NCBI GenBank assembly: GCA_903866425.1
Contig: CAIPNN010000276.1
Location: 1 to 9,237 of the forward strand
Length of the DNA stretch: 9,237 nucleotides
DNA from: an uncultured Actinomycetes bacterium
GTDB taxonomy: Bacteria; Actinomycetota; Thermoleophilia; Miltoncostaeales; Miltoncostaeaceae
Reading direction: 5' to 3'
Shown here: positions 1 through 5,398 of the stretch, in pieces
How the letters are laid out: each line of letters begins with the position of its first letter
Numbering within the stretch: position 1 is the first letter of the stretch
Program-made: the position numbers and the translations under genes
Notes under the pieces: generated by a model
The model's input: the letters and a program-made list of their open reading frames with translations, nothing else
Told to the model about the DNA's origin: nothing
The model's database searches: none

Positions 1-345
1 CAAGAGGCCAGAGGCCTCGGAAAAATTGCCGCTGACCGAGCCGAAGGTCATGAACTCGAAAACTTCGCCATCTTGCGGGACGTAGCCGCCAAAAAGGCTG
101 ACTTCGAGAGTACCGTCAAGGCTGGCCTGGTTCAGAACATTGAGTTGATCGAATCCGGTACCGGGGGTCGTTCCGCCAATCTCGATTTGCAGGCTCGCCG
201 ATGAGGTCTGCGTGTAGGAGGCAACATTCTGCAAACCCGGCGAGTACCCGGGACTGACGGTACCCGTATTGAGCACCGCTACGTTGAGCGACCCGCTGCC
301 CTTCAAAACATCGTTTGCTGCAACAGTCAACTCCCCCTCCATGAA
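1..345 (-). other. Autotransporter-type beta-strand fragment, probably from another organism
   Basis: The reverse strand reads continuously, in the same frame as the exonuclease, as a protein with the cadence of passenger-domain or autotransporter-associated beta-strand repeats: LKGSGSLNVAVLNTGTVSPG, then SPGLQNVASYTQTSSASLQI, then a GTGFDQLNV element and a final FEFMTFGSVSGNFS element. Such ends are known from surface proteins of Gram-negative and Planctomycetes/Verrucomicrobia-type bacteria, sometimes just before a sorting signal. G+C in 1-360 is about 58% by hand count, against about 70% to the right, and codons such as TTT, AAT and CTT appear that the neighbours avoid. The break point cannot be fixed to the base; 325-357 is my range. 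I infer DNA from a second genome joined at the contig end. Confidence 0.65.
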
Positions 346-1041
346 CCCCTGGCGACTGGCAAGCGTCGCCAGATCGTGGCGCTCGACGCGGTCACCCAGA
401 AGGCGGCGGGCCAGCACGAGCGTGTCGAGCCAGGCGTTCTGGAAGTAGTCGCCCATCAGTCGGCGGCGCTCGTAGTTGAGGAAGCGCAGGTCGAACGGTG
501 CGTTGTGGGCAACCAGCACGCTGTCGCCGGCGAACTCGATGAATGCGGGGAGCGCCCGGCTGATGTCGGGGGCACCCCGCACCATGTCGTCGTCGATGCC
601 CGTGATACCGGTGATGTGCGGCGGAATGGGCCGGCCGGGATCGACAAGCATCGAGAAGCGGTCAACCACGACGAGCCCCTCCACACGCACCGCGCCGATC
701 TCGGTGATGCGGGACGCACCCGGTGACCCCCCGGTGGTCTCGAGGTCAACCACGCACATGGCCACGTCACCGATGGCAGGCACCGCACCCGGCAGGGCCT
801 CACGCCGGCGCACGGCGCCATCGGTGTCCCATTCGAGGCGCGGGTCGCCGGCGACGACCGCCTCAATGAGTCGCGTGGCCACCTCGTCAGGGCAACCATC
901 AATGCCCAGGACGGCAGATACCGCATCAACCGCCGGCACCGACTGGCCGCGGCGCACCGCCAGTGCGTACAGCCTGTCCCCCGCCGTTGACGCCGCCTCA
1001 GACCCGGGTGATGGCGCGGCGTTCGGGAGGGCATCTCGCAT
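1..1041 (-). CDS. DEDDh 3'-5' exonuclease (DnaQ-like), truncated and fused in frame to a foreign beta-strand fragment; runs off left edge
   Basis: The frame is open from ATG at 1041 to the window edge (347 codons). Residues 1-~90 are an N-terminal region of the kind seen before the nuclease in some actinobacterial DnaQ/UvrC-like proteins. The exonuclease fold follows: ExoI motif DLETTG (D99, E101), ExoII motif AHNAPFDLRF (D184), then DTLVLARRLL and HDLATLAS (222-229). The family would next show ExoIII (HxAxxD with the general-base His and last metal Asp); instead, from about residue 230, the sequence becomes Gly/Ser/Thr-rich beta-strand protein. The nuclease is therefore incomplete as written and could not be catalytic. 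The parent enzyme would proofread or trim DNA in the cytoplasm; a C-terminal GIY-YIG/UvrC domain is possible but unseen. The start at 1041 is chosen for a TAATCT hexamer 8 bases upstream; ATG at 1128 is in frame but overlaps marR. Exonuclease identity is secure; the fusion is probably artefactual. Confidence 0.85.
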   Translation of the reverse strand, partial: MRDALPNAAPSPGSEAASTAGDRLYALAVRRGQSVPAVDAVSAVLGIDGCPDEVATRLIEAVVAGDPRLEWDTDGAVRRREALPGAVPAIGDVAMCVVDLETTGGSPGASRITEIGAVRVEGLVVVDRFSMLVDPGRPIPPHITGITGIDDDMVRGAPDISRALPAFIEFAGDSVLVAHNAPFDLRFLNYERRRLMGDYFQNAWLDTLVLARRLLGDRVERHDLATLASRQGFMEGELTVAANDVLKGSGSLNVAVLNTGTVSPGYSPGLQNVASYTQTSSASLQIEIGGTTPGTGFDQLNVLNQASLDGTLEVSLFGGYVPQDGEVFEFMTFGSVSGNFSEASGLL

Positions 1042-1049
1042 TACGCTGG

Positions 1050-1055
1050 AGATTA
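1050..1055 (-). promoter_or_regulatory. -10 hexamer TAATCT for the exonuclease, leaderless type
   Basis: TAATCT on the minus strand ends 8 bases before the ATG at 1041, so the transcript would begin at or next to the start codon. There is no Shine-Dalgarno sequence in that gap. No clear -35 is visible at the expected distance. Confidence 0.45.
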
Positions 1056-1113
1056 CGTCCGGGCCCCGACGCCACCCGCTGGCATTCCCCCGCCCCGGGT
1101 GGCGGTCGCCCGA

Positions 1114-1119
1114 TATCCT
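1114..1119 (+). promoter_or_regulatory. -10 hexamer TATCCT for marR, leaderless type
   Basis: TATCCT ends 7 bases before the ATG at 1127 and no ribosome binding site fits between them. An inverted repeat CCGGGTG (1095-1101) / CACCCGG (1132-1138) flanks the hexamer and start codon and could be an autoregulatory site, although GC-rich arms 30 bases apart may be chance. Confidence 0.45.
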
Positions 1120-1126
1120 CTGACCC

Positions 1127-1615
1127 ATGAGCACCCGGCGCACCTCTCCCGGCGAACGCGCGGGAGATCTGGACGGCACGGAGATGGCGGCATGGGCCGG
1201 CCTGCTGCGTACGCACGCATCACTCGTGCGCGCCCTCGATGACGAGATGCAGGCCGAGCACGGCATCTCCCTCACCCAGTACGAGGTGCTGCTGCTGCTC
1301 TCGCGCTCCGACACCGGTGCGCTCCGCATGAACGAACTGGCCGACGGCGCGCTGTTGTCGCTGTCGGGTCTCTCGCGCCTTGTGGACCGCCTCGTGGCAC
1401 TCGGGCTGGTGGAACGCGCCCAGTGCCCCACCGACCGGCGCGGGGCATTCGCCGTCATCACCCCGGCCGGGCACGCGCGCTTTGCCGCCGCGCGTCCCAC
1501 ACATCTCGACGGCGTGCGGCGCCGGTTCATCGATGTGCTGCCGCCTGACGCAGTGGCCACACTGGTGGCCTCGTGGGAGCTGCTCGAGGCCGCGGAGGCC
1601 CCGAAGGCCGACTAG
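1127..1615 (+). CDS. MarR-family winged-helix transcriptional regulator
   Basis: The 162-residue protein has the usual MarR length and order. An N-terminal dimerisation helix (about 20-45) leads to the ISLTQYEVLLLLS helix (47-59) that opens the DNA-binding domain. The helix-turn-helix lies at about 68-96 (MNELADGALLSLSGLSRLVD then the LGLVER turn), and the wing carries the conserved TDRR (102-105) followed by AVITPAGHARF. The C-terminal helix completes the dimer interface. MarR proteins are cytosolic dimers that repress promoters, commonly of efflux or stress genes, and release DNA on binding small phenolic or oxidising ligands. Cys100 precedes the wing, but redox sensing is speculation. The gene is divergent from the exonuclease (85-bp gap) and converges on the amidase with a 4-base stop overlap. 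Its targets are not evident; the exporters in this window lie about 6 kb away. Confidence 0.9.
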   Translation: MSTRRTSPGERAGDLDGTEMAAWAGLLRTHASLVRALDDEMQAEHGISLTQYEVLLLLSRSDTGALRMNELADGALLSLSGLSRLVDRLVALGLVERAQCPTDRRGAFAVITPAGHARFAAARPTHLDGVRRRFIDVLPPDAVATLVASWELLEAAEAPKAD

Positions 1616-2634
1616 CGGATGCGCGCGGGCACGTCGCCCGTTGCCGTCACCTTCAGCCCCGGGATGGACACCGACACGCGCAGCTTGCCGCGTCGCCTGG
1701 GCACCGCCAGCAGCGCCTTGCCGTCACCCCGCGTGCTCACCTGCAGGCCCTTGCCACTCGGCAGGCGCGCGACGAGGGGGACCCCCACCATCACCGCTCC
1801 CAACTGGTCAGTGACCGTGGCCACCCACAGATCGCCGCGCCGTGGGTTGATGCCCGCGCGCTTCGTCATTGCTGCTCCCGCACGCACCAATTTCACCGTA
1901 CGGGCGACCGGCTGCTGCACAGCCCCGGTATCCAGCAGACCCGAATACGCGAGGATTCCCTGCCCGATGCCCTCAGCCATGGCCTGCCGCACGTCGGGGT
2001 TGGCGAGCATGAGCGCGTCAGCCGGGTTCGAGATGAACGCACCCTCCACCAGTACCGCTGGCATCGCGCTGTTGCGCAGTACGTAGAAATTGGCGTTCTT
2101 CACCCCGCGGTCGGTGAGCAGAAGCCTGGCCACCACCGCCTGGTGAATGGCGGCGGCGAGGGCACGTGGCGCAGCGCCGGCAGTGGTGTGCGCGTATGTC
2201 TCGGTGCCTGATGCCGCCCCGGGCGCGCTGTTCTGGTGAATCGACACGAAGAGCGCAGCCCCCTGCGCGTTGGCCAGATCAGTACGTGCCTTCAGGTCGG
2301 CCGCTTCGGTCGTGTACGGCACGTCCCCGCCGGCGTTGTCGGTATTGCGCGTCATCAGCGTGGGGAAGCCGCGGGCAACGAGAAATCCGTTGAGCCGCTG
2401 CGCGACATCGAGGTTGACGTCCTTCTCGAAGATCTGCGGGCTGCCGTACTGATCGGCGCGCGGGGTGAGCCCCGTGACGGTGCCCGCGGGCAGCGCGCCC
2501 ACCGCGCCACTGTCGGAGCCACCGTGCCCTGGATCAATGGCAACCAGCGGCGCGCCCAGGGCGGCGGCGGCCGACAGGCCCACCACGAGAAGGGCCGAAA
2601 TGATGTGGCGCAGGCGGAGCACGGGGGCATTCAA
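1612..2634 (-). CDS. Exported N-acetylmuramoyl-L-alanine amidase (Amidase_3 family)
   Basis: This zinc hydrolase cleaves the bond between N-acetylmuramic acid and L-alanine in peptidoglycan, outside the membrane. The 340-residue product has a basic n-region (RLRH), a hydrophobic stretch at about 11-27 and a likely signal peptidase site after ALGA (28). The catalytic domain begins at once: IDPGHGG supplies zinc ligand H37, FEKDVNL supplies E70, SIHQNS supplies H133 and VLVEGAFISNPAD supplies the catalytic glutamate E197, so the active site is complete. After about residue 235 come some 100 basic, valine-rich residues that look like an all-beta accessory domain rather than a known wall-binding repeat. 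The first usable codon is TTG at 2634; GTG at 2622 is an alternative and keeps the signal peptide. It diverges from the exported propeller gene. It is the one gene here for which I see no -10 hexamer near the start. Confidence 0.92.
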   Translation of the reverse strand: MNAPVLRLRHIISALLVVGLSAAAALGAPLVAIDPGHGGSDSGAVGALPAGTVTGLTPRADQYGSPQIFEKDVNLDVAQRLNGFLVARGFPTLMTRNTDNAGGDVPYTTEAADLKARTDLANAQGAALFVSIHQNSAPGAASGTETYAHTTAGAAPRALAAAIHQAVVARLLLTDRGVKNANFYVLRNSAMPAVLVEGAFISNPADALMLANPDVRQAMAEGIGQGILAYSGLLDTGAVQQPVARTVKLVRAGAAMTKRAGINPRRGDLWVATVTDQLGAVMVGVPLVARLPSGKGLQVSTRGDGKALLAVPRRRGKLRVSVSIPGLKVTATGDVPARIR

Positions 2635-2707
2635 GCCTTCCCGCGCTCCCCGGGGCCTCCCAATGTCGCGACGGCACGTGTGAAACGGGTGCGACCGGGC
2701 GCGCGGC

Positions 2708-2713
2708 TAGCCT
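2708..2713 (+). promoter_or_regulatory. -10 hexamer TAGCCT for the propeller gene, leaderless type
   Basis: TAGCCT ends 8 bases before ATG 2722 with no Shine-Dalgarno between. It overlaps the 8-bp palindrome GGCTAGCC (2705-2712) in the 87-bp gap shared with the divergent amidase. Confidence 0.45.
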
Positions 2714-2721
2714 CATGCCCC

Positions 2722-4545
2722 ATGCGCGCGCGGATTTCCCTCGGACTGGCTGTCGGGGCACTGGTCACCGTGCCCATGGCCATCGGGGCCGCGGGCAGCG
2801 TCACACGCGTCAGCCTGCCGCTCTCGGGTGTGCAGTTGCCGCAGGCCGCCGACGGACCGGTCATCTCGGCCGATGGAACGCGCGTGCTGTTCACGTCAAC
2901 CGGCACGTTCAGCGGGTCGCCAACGGGTGCCGTGCGCCAGTTGTTCTCGCGCCATCTGGGCACCGGGGCCGTATCGCTCGCGTCGGCAAACGCCACCGGC
3001 GGTGCGGCCGCATCTGACATCGATGACGACGCCACCGGGGCATCCACGCCCTATGCGTTGTCGTACGACGGGCGATTCGTCGTCTTCACCTCGACCGCGC
3101 AGTCGCTGGTGGCCGGCGATGGCAACGCCCGGCAACGCGATGTCTTCCGCAAGGACATGGTCACCGGGGCGATCAGCATCGTGTCGCGTGACTCCAAGGG
3201 CGTGCAGCCGTCAAATGGCGTGGTGGGTGAGCCCTCCATCTCAGCCGACGGCTCCCGCGTGGCGTTCACCTCAGGCACCCAGCCCCTCACACCCGACGAC
3301 ACCAACGGCGTGCCTGACATCTACGTGGCCGACCTGCGGGCGCGCACGCTGCGGCTGGTCTCACGTACGGCAGCGGGCACGCAGTCGCCAGAGGCCACGG
3401 CACACCCGTGGATCAGCGCCGATGGGCGGTCCGTGGCATTTGAGGGCACGGCAGCGGCCAGCGTGCTGGCGGGTGCCGGCACCCACACCGCCGGCAACAT
3501 CTACGTGGCCCGCATTGCCAGCCGCGCCATCACATTGGCCAGCACGCCGGGCGCGAACGGCGCCACACTCCCCTCGCTGTCGGGTGACGGCAGCCGGGTG
3601 GCGTTCTTCGTGCCAACCACCGGCGTACAGGTGCGCGACCTCACCGCCGGCGCCACCACCTCGGTACCGCAATCATCGGCACCTGCTGCCGCCCGCCCGG
3701 TCATCTCCAATGACGGCGCCCTCGTGGCCTACACCGACACCTCCACCCCGGCGGCGATGAAGACCTACGCGATCACGGGGGGCATCACCACCCGTGTGTC
3801 GCAGACGGCGGCCGGTGCGGCGCTCGGAGGGGCGGCGTCCCGCCCAGCCCTCTCGGGCAATGGCGGGGTGGCAGGCTTTGCGTTCAACGACGCGGGGCCC
3901 GTGACCCCCGTGCCGGTGGCCGGCGACAGCAACCTGGTGACCGATGTGTTCGTGGCGACGACGGGCGCCGGTGACATCACGGCCCCAACGCTCACCGCGC
4001 GTGCCGCGGCATCGGGCACCAAGGTCGTCATCTCAGGAAGGGCCAACGACGCCTCCGGCATCACCGAGGTACTGGTGGGTGGACGCCGGGCCATCGTGGC
4101 CGATGACGGGTCGTTTGCGATCACCCTGCTGCCCGTGGTCGGCCCCGGCTCGGTCGTCGTGACCACCCGCGATGGCAACGGCCTGCAGGCGACTGTGCCG
4201 GTGGCCACCGATCGTGCATGGGCCGCAGCGCTCCGCGCCTCCGCCCCCTCCCGCCCACGTGGGGTGCGCGTGACCATCACGGGCCGCACCGCCCGCGTGC
4301 GCTTTGCCACCGCGATCCCCGGCCTGTGCCGCGTGGAGCTGCGCCAGCGGGCGACCGGCACCAATCTCCACGTGTCGTCGTACCGACTCATCGCCGCGCG
4401 GCAGCGCCGCCAGGGCACTGGCGCGCATGTGGTCGCACTCCGCCTGCCGCGCACTGTTCAGCGTGCGGCCAGGTACCAGGTGCGGGTACTCATGTGGTCG
4501 TCACGGGGCATGGGGACCGCCTCGACGACCATCATGACGCCGTGA
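2722..4545 (+). CDS. Exported beta-propeller protein (PD40/TolB-like repeats) with C-terminal Ig-like region
   Basis: The product is 607 residues. MRARISLGLAVGALVTVPMA followed by IGAAG is a signal peptide. Seven repeats of the type P-x-[IL]-S-x-[DN]-G begin at residues 46, 111, 171, 229, 284, 326 and 375 (for example PSISADGSRVAFTS, PVISNDGALVAYTD), each followed by a strand such as RVAF, and in most cases by a segment like DIYVADLRARTLRLVS. Spacings of 42-65 residues fit one blade each, so a single seven-bladed propeller is expected. From about 418 (DITAPTLT) there is an Ig-like beta domain with GRANDASGITEVLV, then a basic beta-rich tail of about 110 residues. No catalytic triad or wall anchor is seen. 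Relatives are exported proteins of unknown role in high-GC actinobacteria; a structural, binding or scaffold role is inference. The frame is open well upstream, but the signal peptide and TAGCCT hexamer fix the start at 2722. Its stop overlaps the next gene. Confidence 0.85.
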   Translation: MRARISLGLAVGALVTVPMAIGAAGSVTRVSLPLSGVQLPQAADGPVISADGTRVLFTSTGTFSGSPTGAVRQLFSRHLGTGAVSLASANATGGAAASDIDDDATGASTPYALSYDGRFVVFTSTAQSLVAGDGNARQRDVFRKDMVTGAISIVSRDSKGVQPSNGVVGEPSISADGSRVAFTSGTQPLTPDDTNGVPDIYVADLRARTLRLVSRTAAGTQSPEATAHPWISADGRSVAFEGTAAASVLAGAGTHTAGNIYVARIASRAITLASTPGANGATLPSLSGDGSRVAFFVPTTGVQVRDLTAGATTSVPQSSAPAAARPVISNDGALVAYTDTSTPAAMKTYAITGGITTRVSQTAAGAALGGAASRPALSGNGGVAGFAFNDAGPVTPVPVAGDSNLVTDVFVATTGAGDITAPTLTARAAASGTKVVISGRANDASGITEVLVGGRRAIVADDGSFAITLLPVVGPGSVVVTTRDGNGLQATVPVATDRAWAAALRASAPSRPRGVRVTITGRTARVRFATAIPGLCRVELRQRATGTNLHVSSYRLIAARQRRQGTGAHVVALRLPRTVQRAARYQVRVLMWSSRGMGTASTTIMTP

Positions 4546-4931
4546 TGGCACAGACCTTCCCACTGCGCACCGCGCGCTGGTCGAACATCCTCCTCATGAA
4601 CCGGCCCGACCGCATGGAGGCGACGGTGGACGACGCGCAGGTGTCGATCCACATGGGCTGGCTCGGGCATGCCGAGATCCCGCTCGATGCGATTGCGCGC
4701 ATTGACGGCTATCGCTGGCCGTGGTGGGCCGGTTACGGCGTGCGCATCGCCAAAGGCATGGTGGCGTTCGTAGCCACACCGGGCGCCGCCATGCTCATCG
4801 AACTGACGCGGAAGATCAGCGTGCACGCACCCGCGCACTGGGAGACCCAGCGGATCGTTGTGGCCGTTGCCGATGCCGAGGGTTTCGCCGCGGCCGTGGC
4901 CGAGGCGCGCCGCGCACTGCCCGCGGACTAG
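4545..4931 (+). CDS. Small PH-like domain protein, conserved hypothetical
   Basis: The protein is 128 residues and begins MAQTFPLRTARW. The core pattern (a strand ending VSIHMGWLGHAEIPLDAIAR, then WPWWAGYGVRIAKGMVAFV, then a strand with ELTRKI, then a closing segment ADAEGFAAAVAEARRAL) resembles the PH-like fold found in short actinobacterial proteins of unknown function. There is no signal peptide and no convincing transmembrane helix; the WPWW segment may touch a membrane. The ATG shares its A with the TGA stop of the propeller gene (TGATG at 4543-4547), so translation by termination-reinitiation is likely and both proteins would be made from one message. GTG at 4542 is a less likely start. 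The stop forms a CTAG shared with the converging VOC gene. No function can be given. Confidence 0.75.
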   Translation: MAQTFPLRTARWSNILLMNRPDRMEATVDDAQVSIHMGWLGHAEIPLDAIARIDGYRWPWWAGYGVRIAKGMVAFVATPGAAMLIELTRKISVHAPAHWETQRIVVAVADAEGFAAAVAEARRALPAD

Positions 4932-5326
4932 CCCAGAATCTCGACCGCGACGAGCTTGTTGCCGTCGGGGTCGTAGAACTCGAGCGACAGGGCGCCGCCC
5001 ATGTCCTCCACCACGTCGCGCTGCACGCCGGCGTCGGCGAGCGCCTGCTCGAATGCGCGCACGTCGGACACCTTGAACGACACCGTGGCACCGCCCTGGT
5101 GCGGCGGCGTGGCCAACTCGCCGAACAGCCCGAGCTCAGTGCCGCCAACGGTGAACTGCGACCAGTCGTTGCCCGCGCGGTTGTTGAGCTCGAGACCGAG
5201 AACACCCTCATAGAAGGCCACGGAGCGGTTCATGTTGCACACCCCGTAGAACACGACATCAATGCCCTCGATCAACCCCATCGCGCACGCACTCCCTGTC
5301 CTGCCGCCCCCGTCGGGGGAGGTCAT
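4928..5326 (-). CDS. VOC-superfamily (glyoxalase/bleomycin resistance/dioxygenase fold) protein
   Basis: The 132-residue protein has the paired beta-alpha-beta-beta-beta modules of the VOC fold: VVFYGVCNMNRSVAFYEGVL with LGLEL (24-47), WSQFTVGGTELGLF (55-68), then the second module VSFKVSDVRAFEQALADAGV (82-101) and the hallmark LEFYDPDGNKL (115-125). Members bind metals and act on small electrophiles or sequester drugs; the substrate here is unknown. Glutamates stand at both usual acidic ligand positions (E64, E116), but the expected histidines, near residue 24-26 (VVF) and near 81-83 (TVS), are absent, so ordinary glyoxalase I chemistry is doubtful. The start at 5326 is supported by TAGCAT six bases upstream; a second ATG at 5281 (residue 16) begins closer to the fold and has a weak GGGAG before it. 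The gene is divergent from the permease. Confidence 0.85.
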   Translation of the reverse strand: MTSPDGGGRTGSACAMGLIEGIDVVFYGVCNMNRSVAFYEGVLGLELNNRAGNDWSQFTVGGTELGLFGELATPPHQGGATVSFKVSDVRAFEQALADAGVQRDVVEDMGGALSLEFYDPDGNKLVAVEILG

Positions 5327-5332
5327 GGGGCG

Positions 5333-5338
5333 ATGCTA
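5333..5338 (-). promoter_or_regulatory. -10 hexamer TAGCAT for the VOC gene, leaderless type
   Basis: On the minus strand TAGCAT ends 6 bases before the ATG at 5326. No matching -35 is seen. It lies back to back with the permease hexamer at 5360-5365. Confidence 0.45.
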
Positions 5339-5361
5339 CCCCGGCGCGCCGGGCAGGGGTA
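5337..5361. repeat. Nested dyad symmetry between divergent promoters
   Basis: CCCGGCGCGCCGGG (5340-5353) is a perfect 14-bp palindrome. TACCCC (5337-5342) and GGGGTA (5356-5361) form an outer, slightly offset inverted repeat. The two together fill the space between the -10 hexamers of the VOC gene and the permease, which is where a repressor controlling both would bind. In DNA of this GC content such palindromes also arise by chance. Confidence 0.4.
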
Positions 5362-5365
5362 CGAT
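5360..5365 (+). promoter_or_regulatory. -10 hexamer TACGAT upstream of the permease
   Basis: TACGAT ends 9 bases before an ATG at 5375 that opens a six-codon ORF, and 33 bases before the permease ATG at 5399. The transcript would start near 5372-5375. No good -35 is seen. Confidence 0.4.
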
Positions 5366-5374
5366 CCCGCGCGC

Positions 5375-5395
5375 ATGAGCCGAGACCGGGGATAG
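5375..5395 (+). CDS. Possible six-codon leader ORF (MSRDRG) before the permease
   Basis: ATG AGC CGA GAC CGG GGA TAG begins where a leaderless transcript from TACGAT would begin and ends three bases before the permease ATG. It could be translated from the 5' end and feed ribosomes to the permease by reinitiation. Its GGGGA (5388-5392) also serves as a Shine-Dalgarno sequence for the permease, which is a simpler explanation for that segment. There is no run of one amino acid, so classical attenuation is not indicated. Confidence 0.3.
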   Translation: MSRDRG

Positions 5396-5398
5396 CGC

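Noticed and set aside
476..1123. 215-residue plus-strand frame and a 192-residue minus-strand frame (456-1034)
   Set aside because: Both are out-of-frame readings of the exonuclease gene, whose own frame carries DLETTG and AHNAPFD.
2236..2721. In-frame extension upstream of the propeller gene
   Set aside because: It overlaps the amidase on the other strand, encodes a composition-biased shadow, and would bury the clear signal peptide that starts at 2722.
4218..4544. In-frame extension upstream of the PH-like gene
   Set aside because: It lies wholly inside the propeller coding region and is His/Pro/Arg-rich; the ATG at 4545 overlapping the TGA is the natural start.
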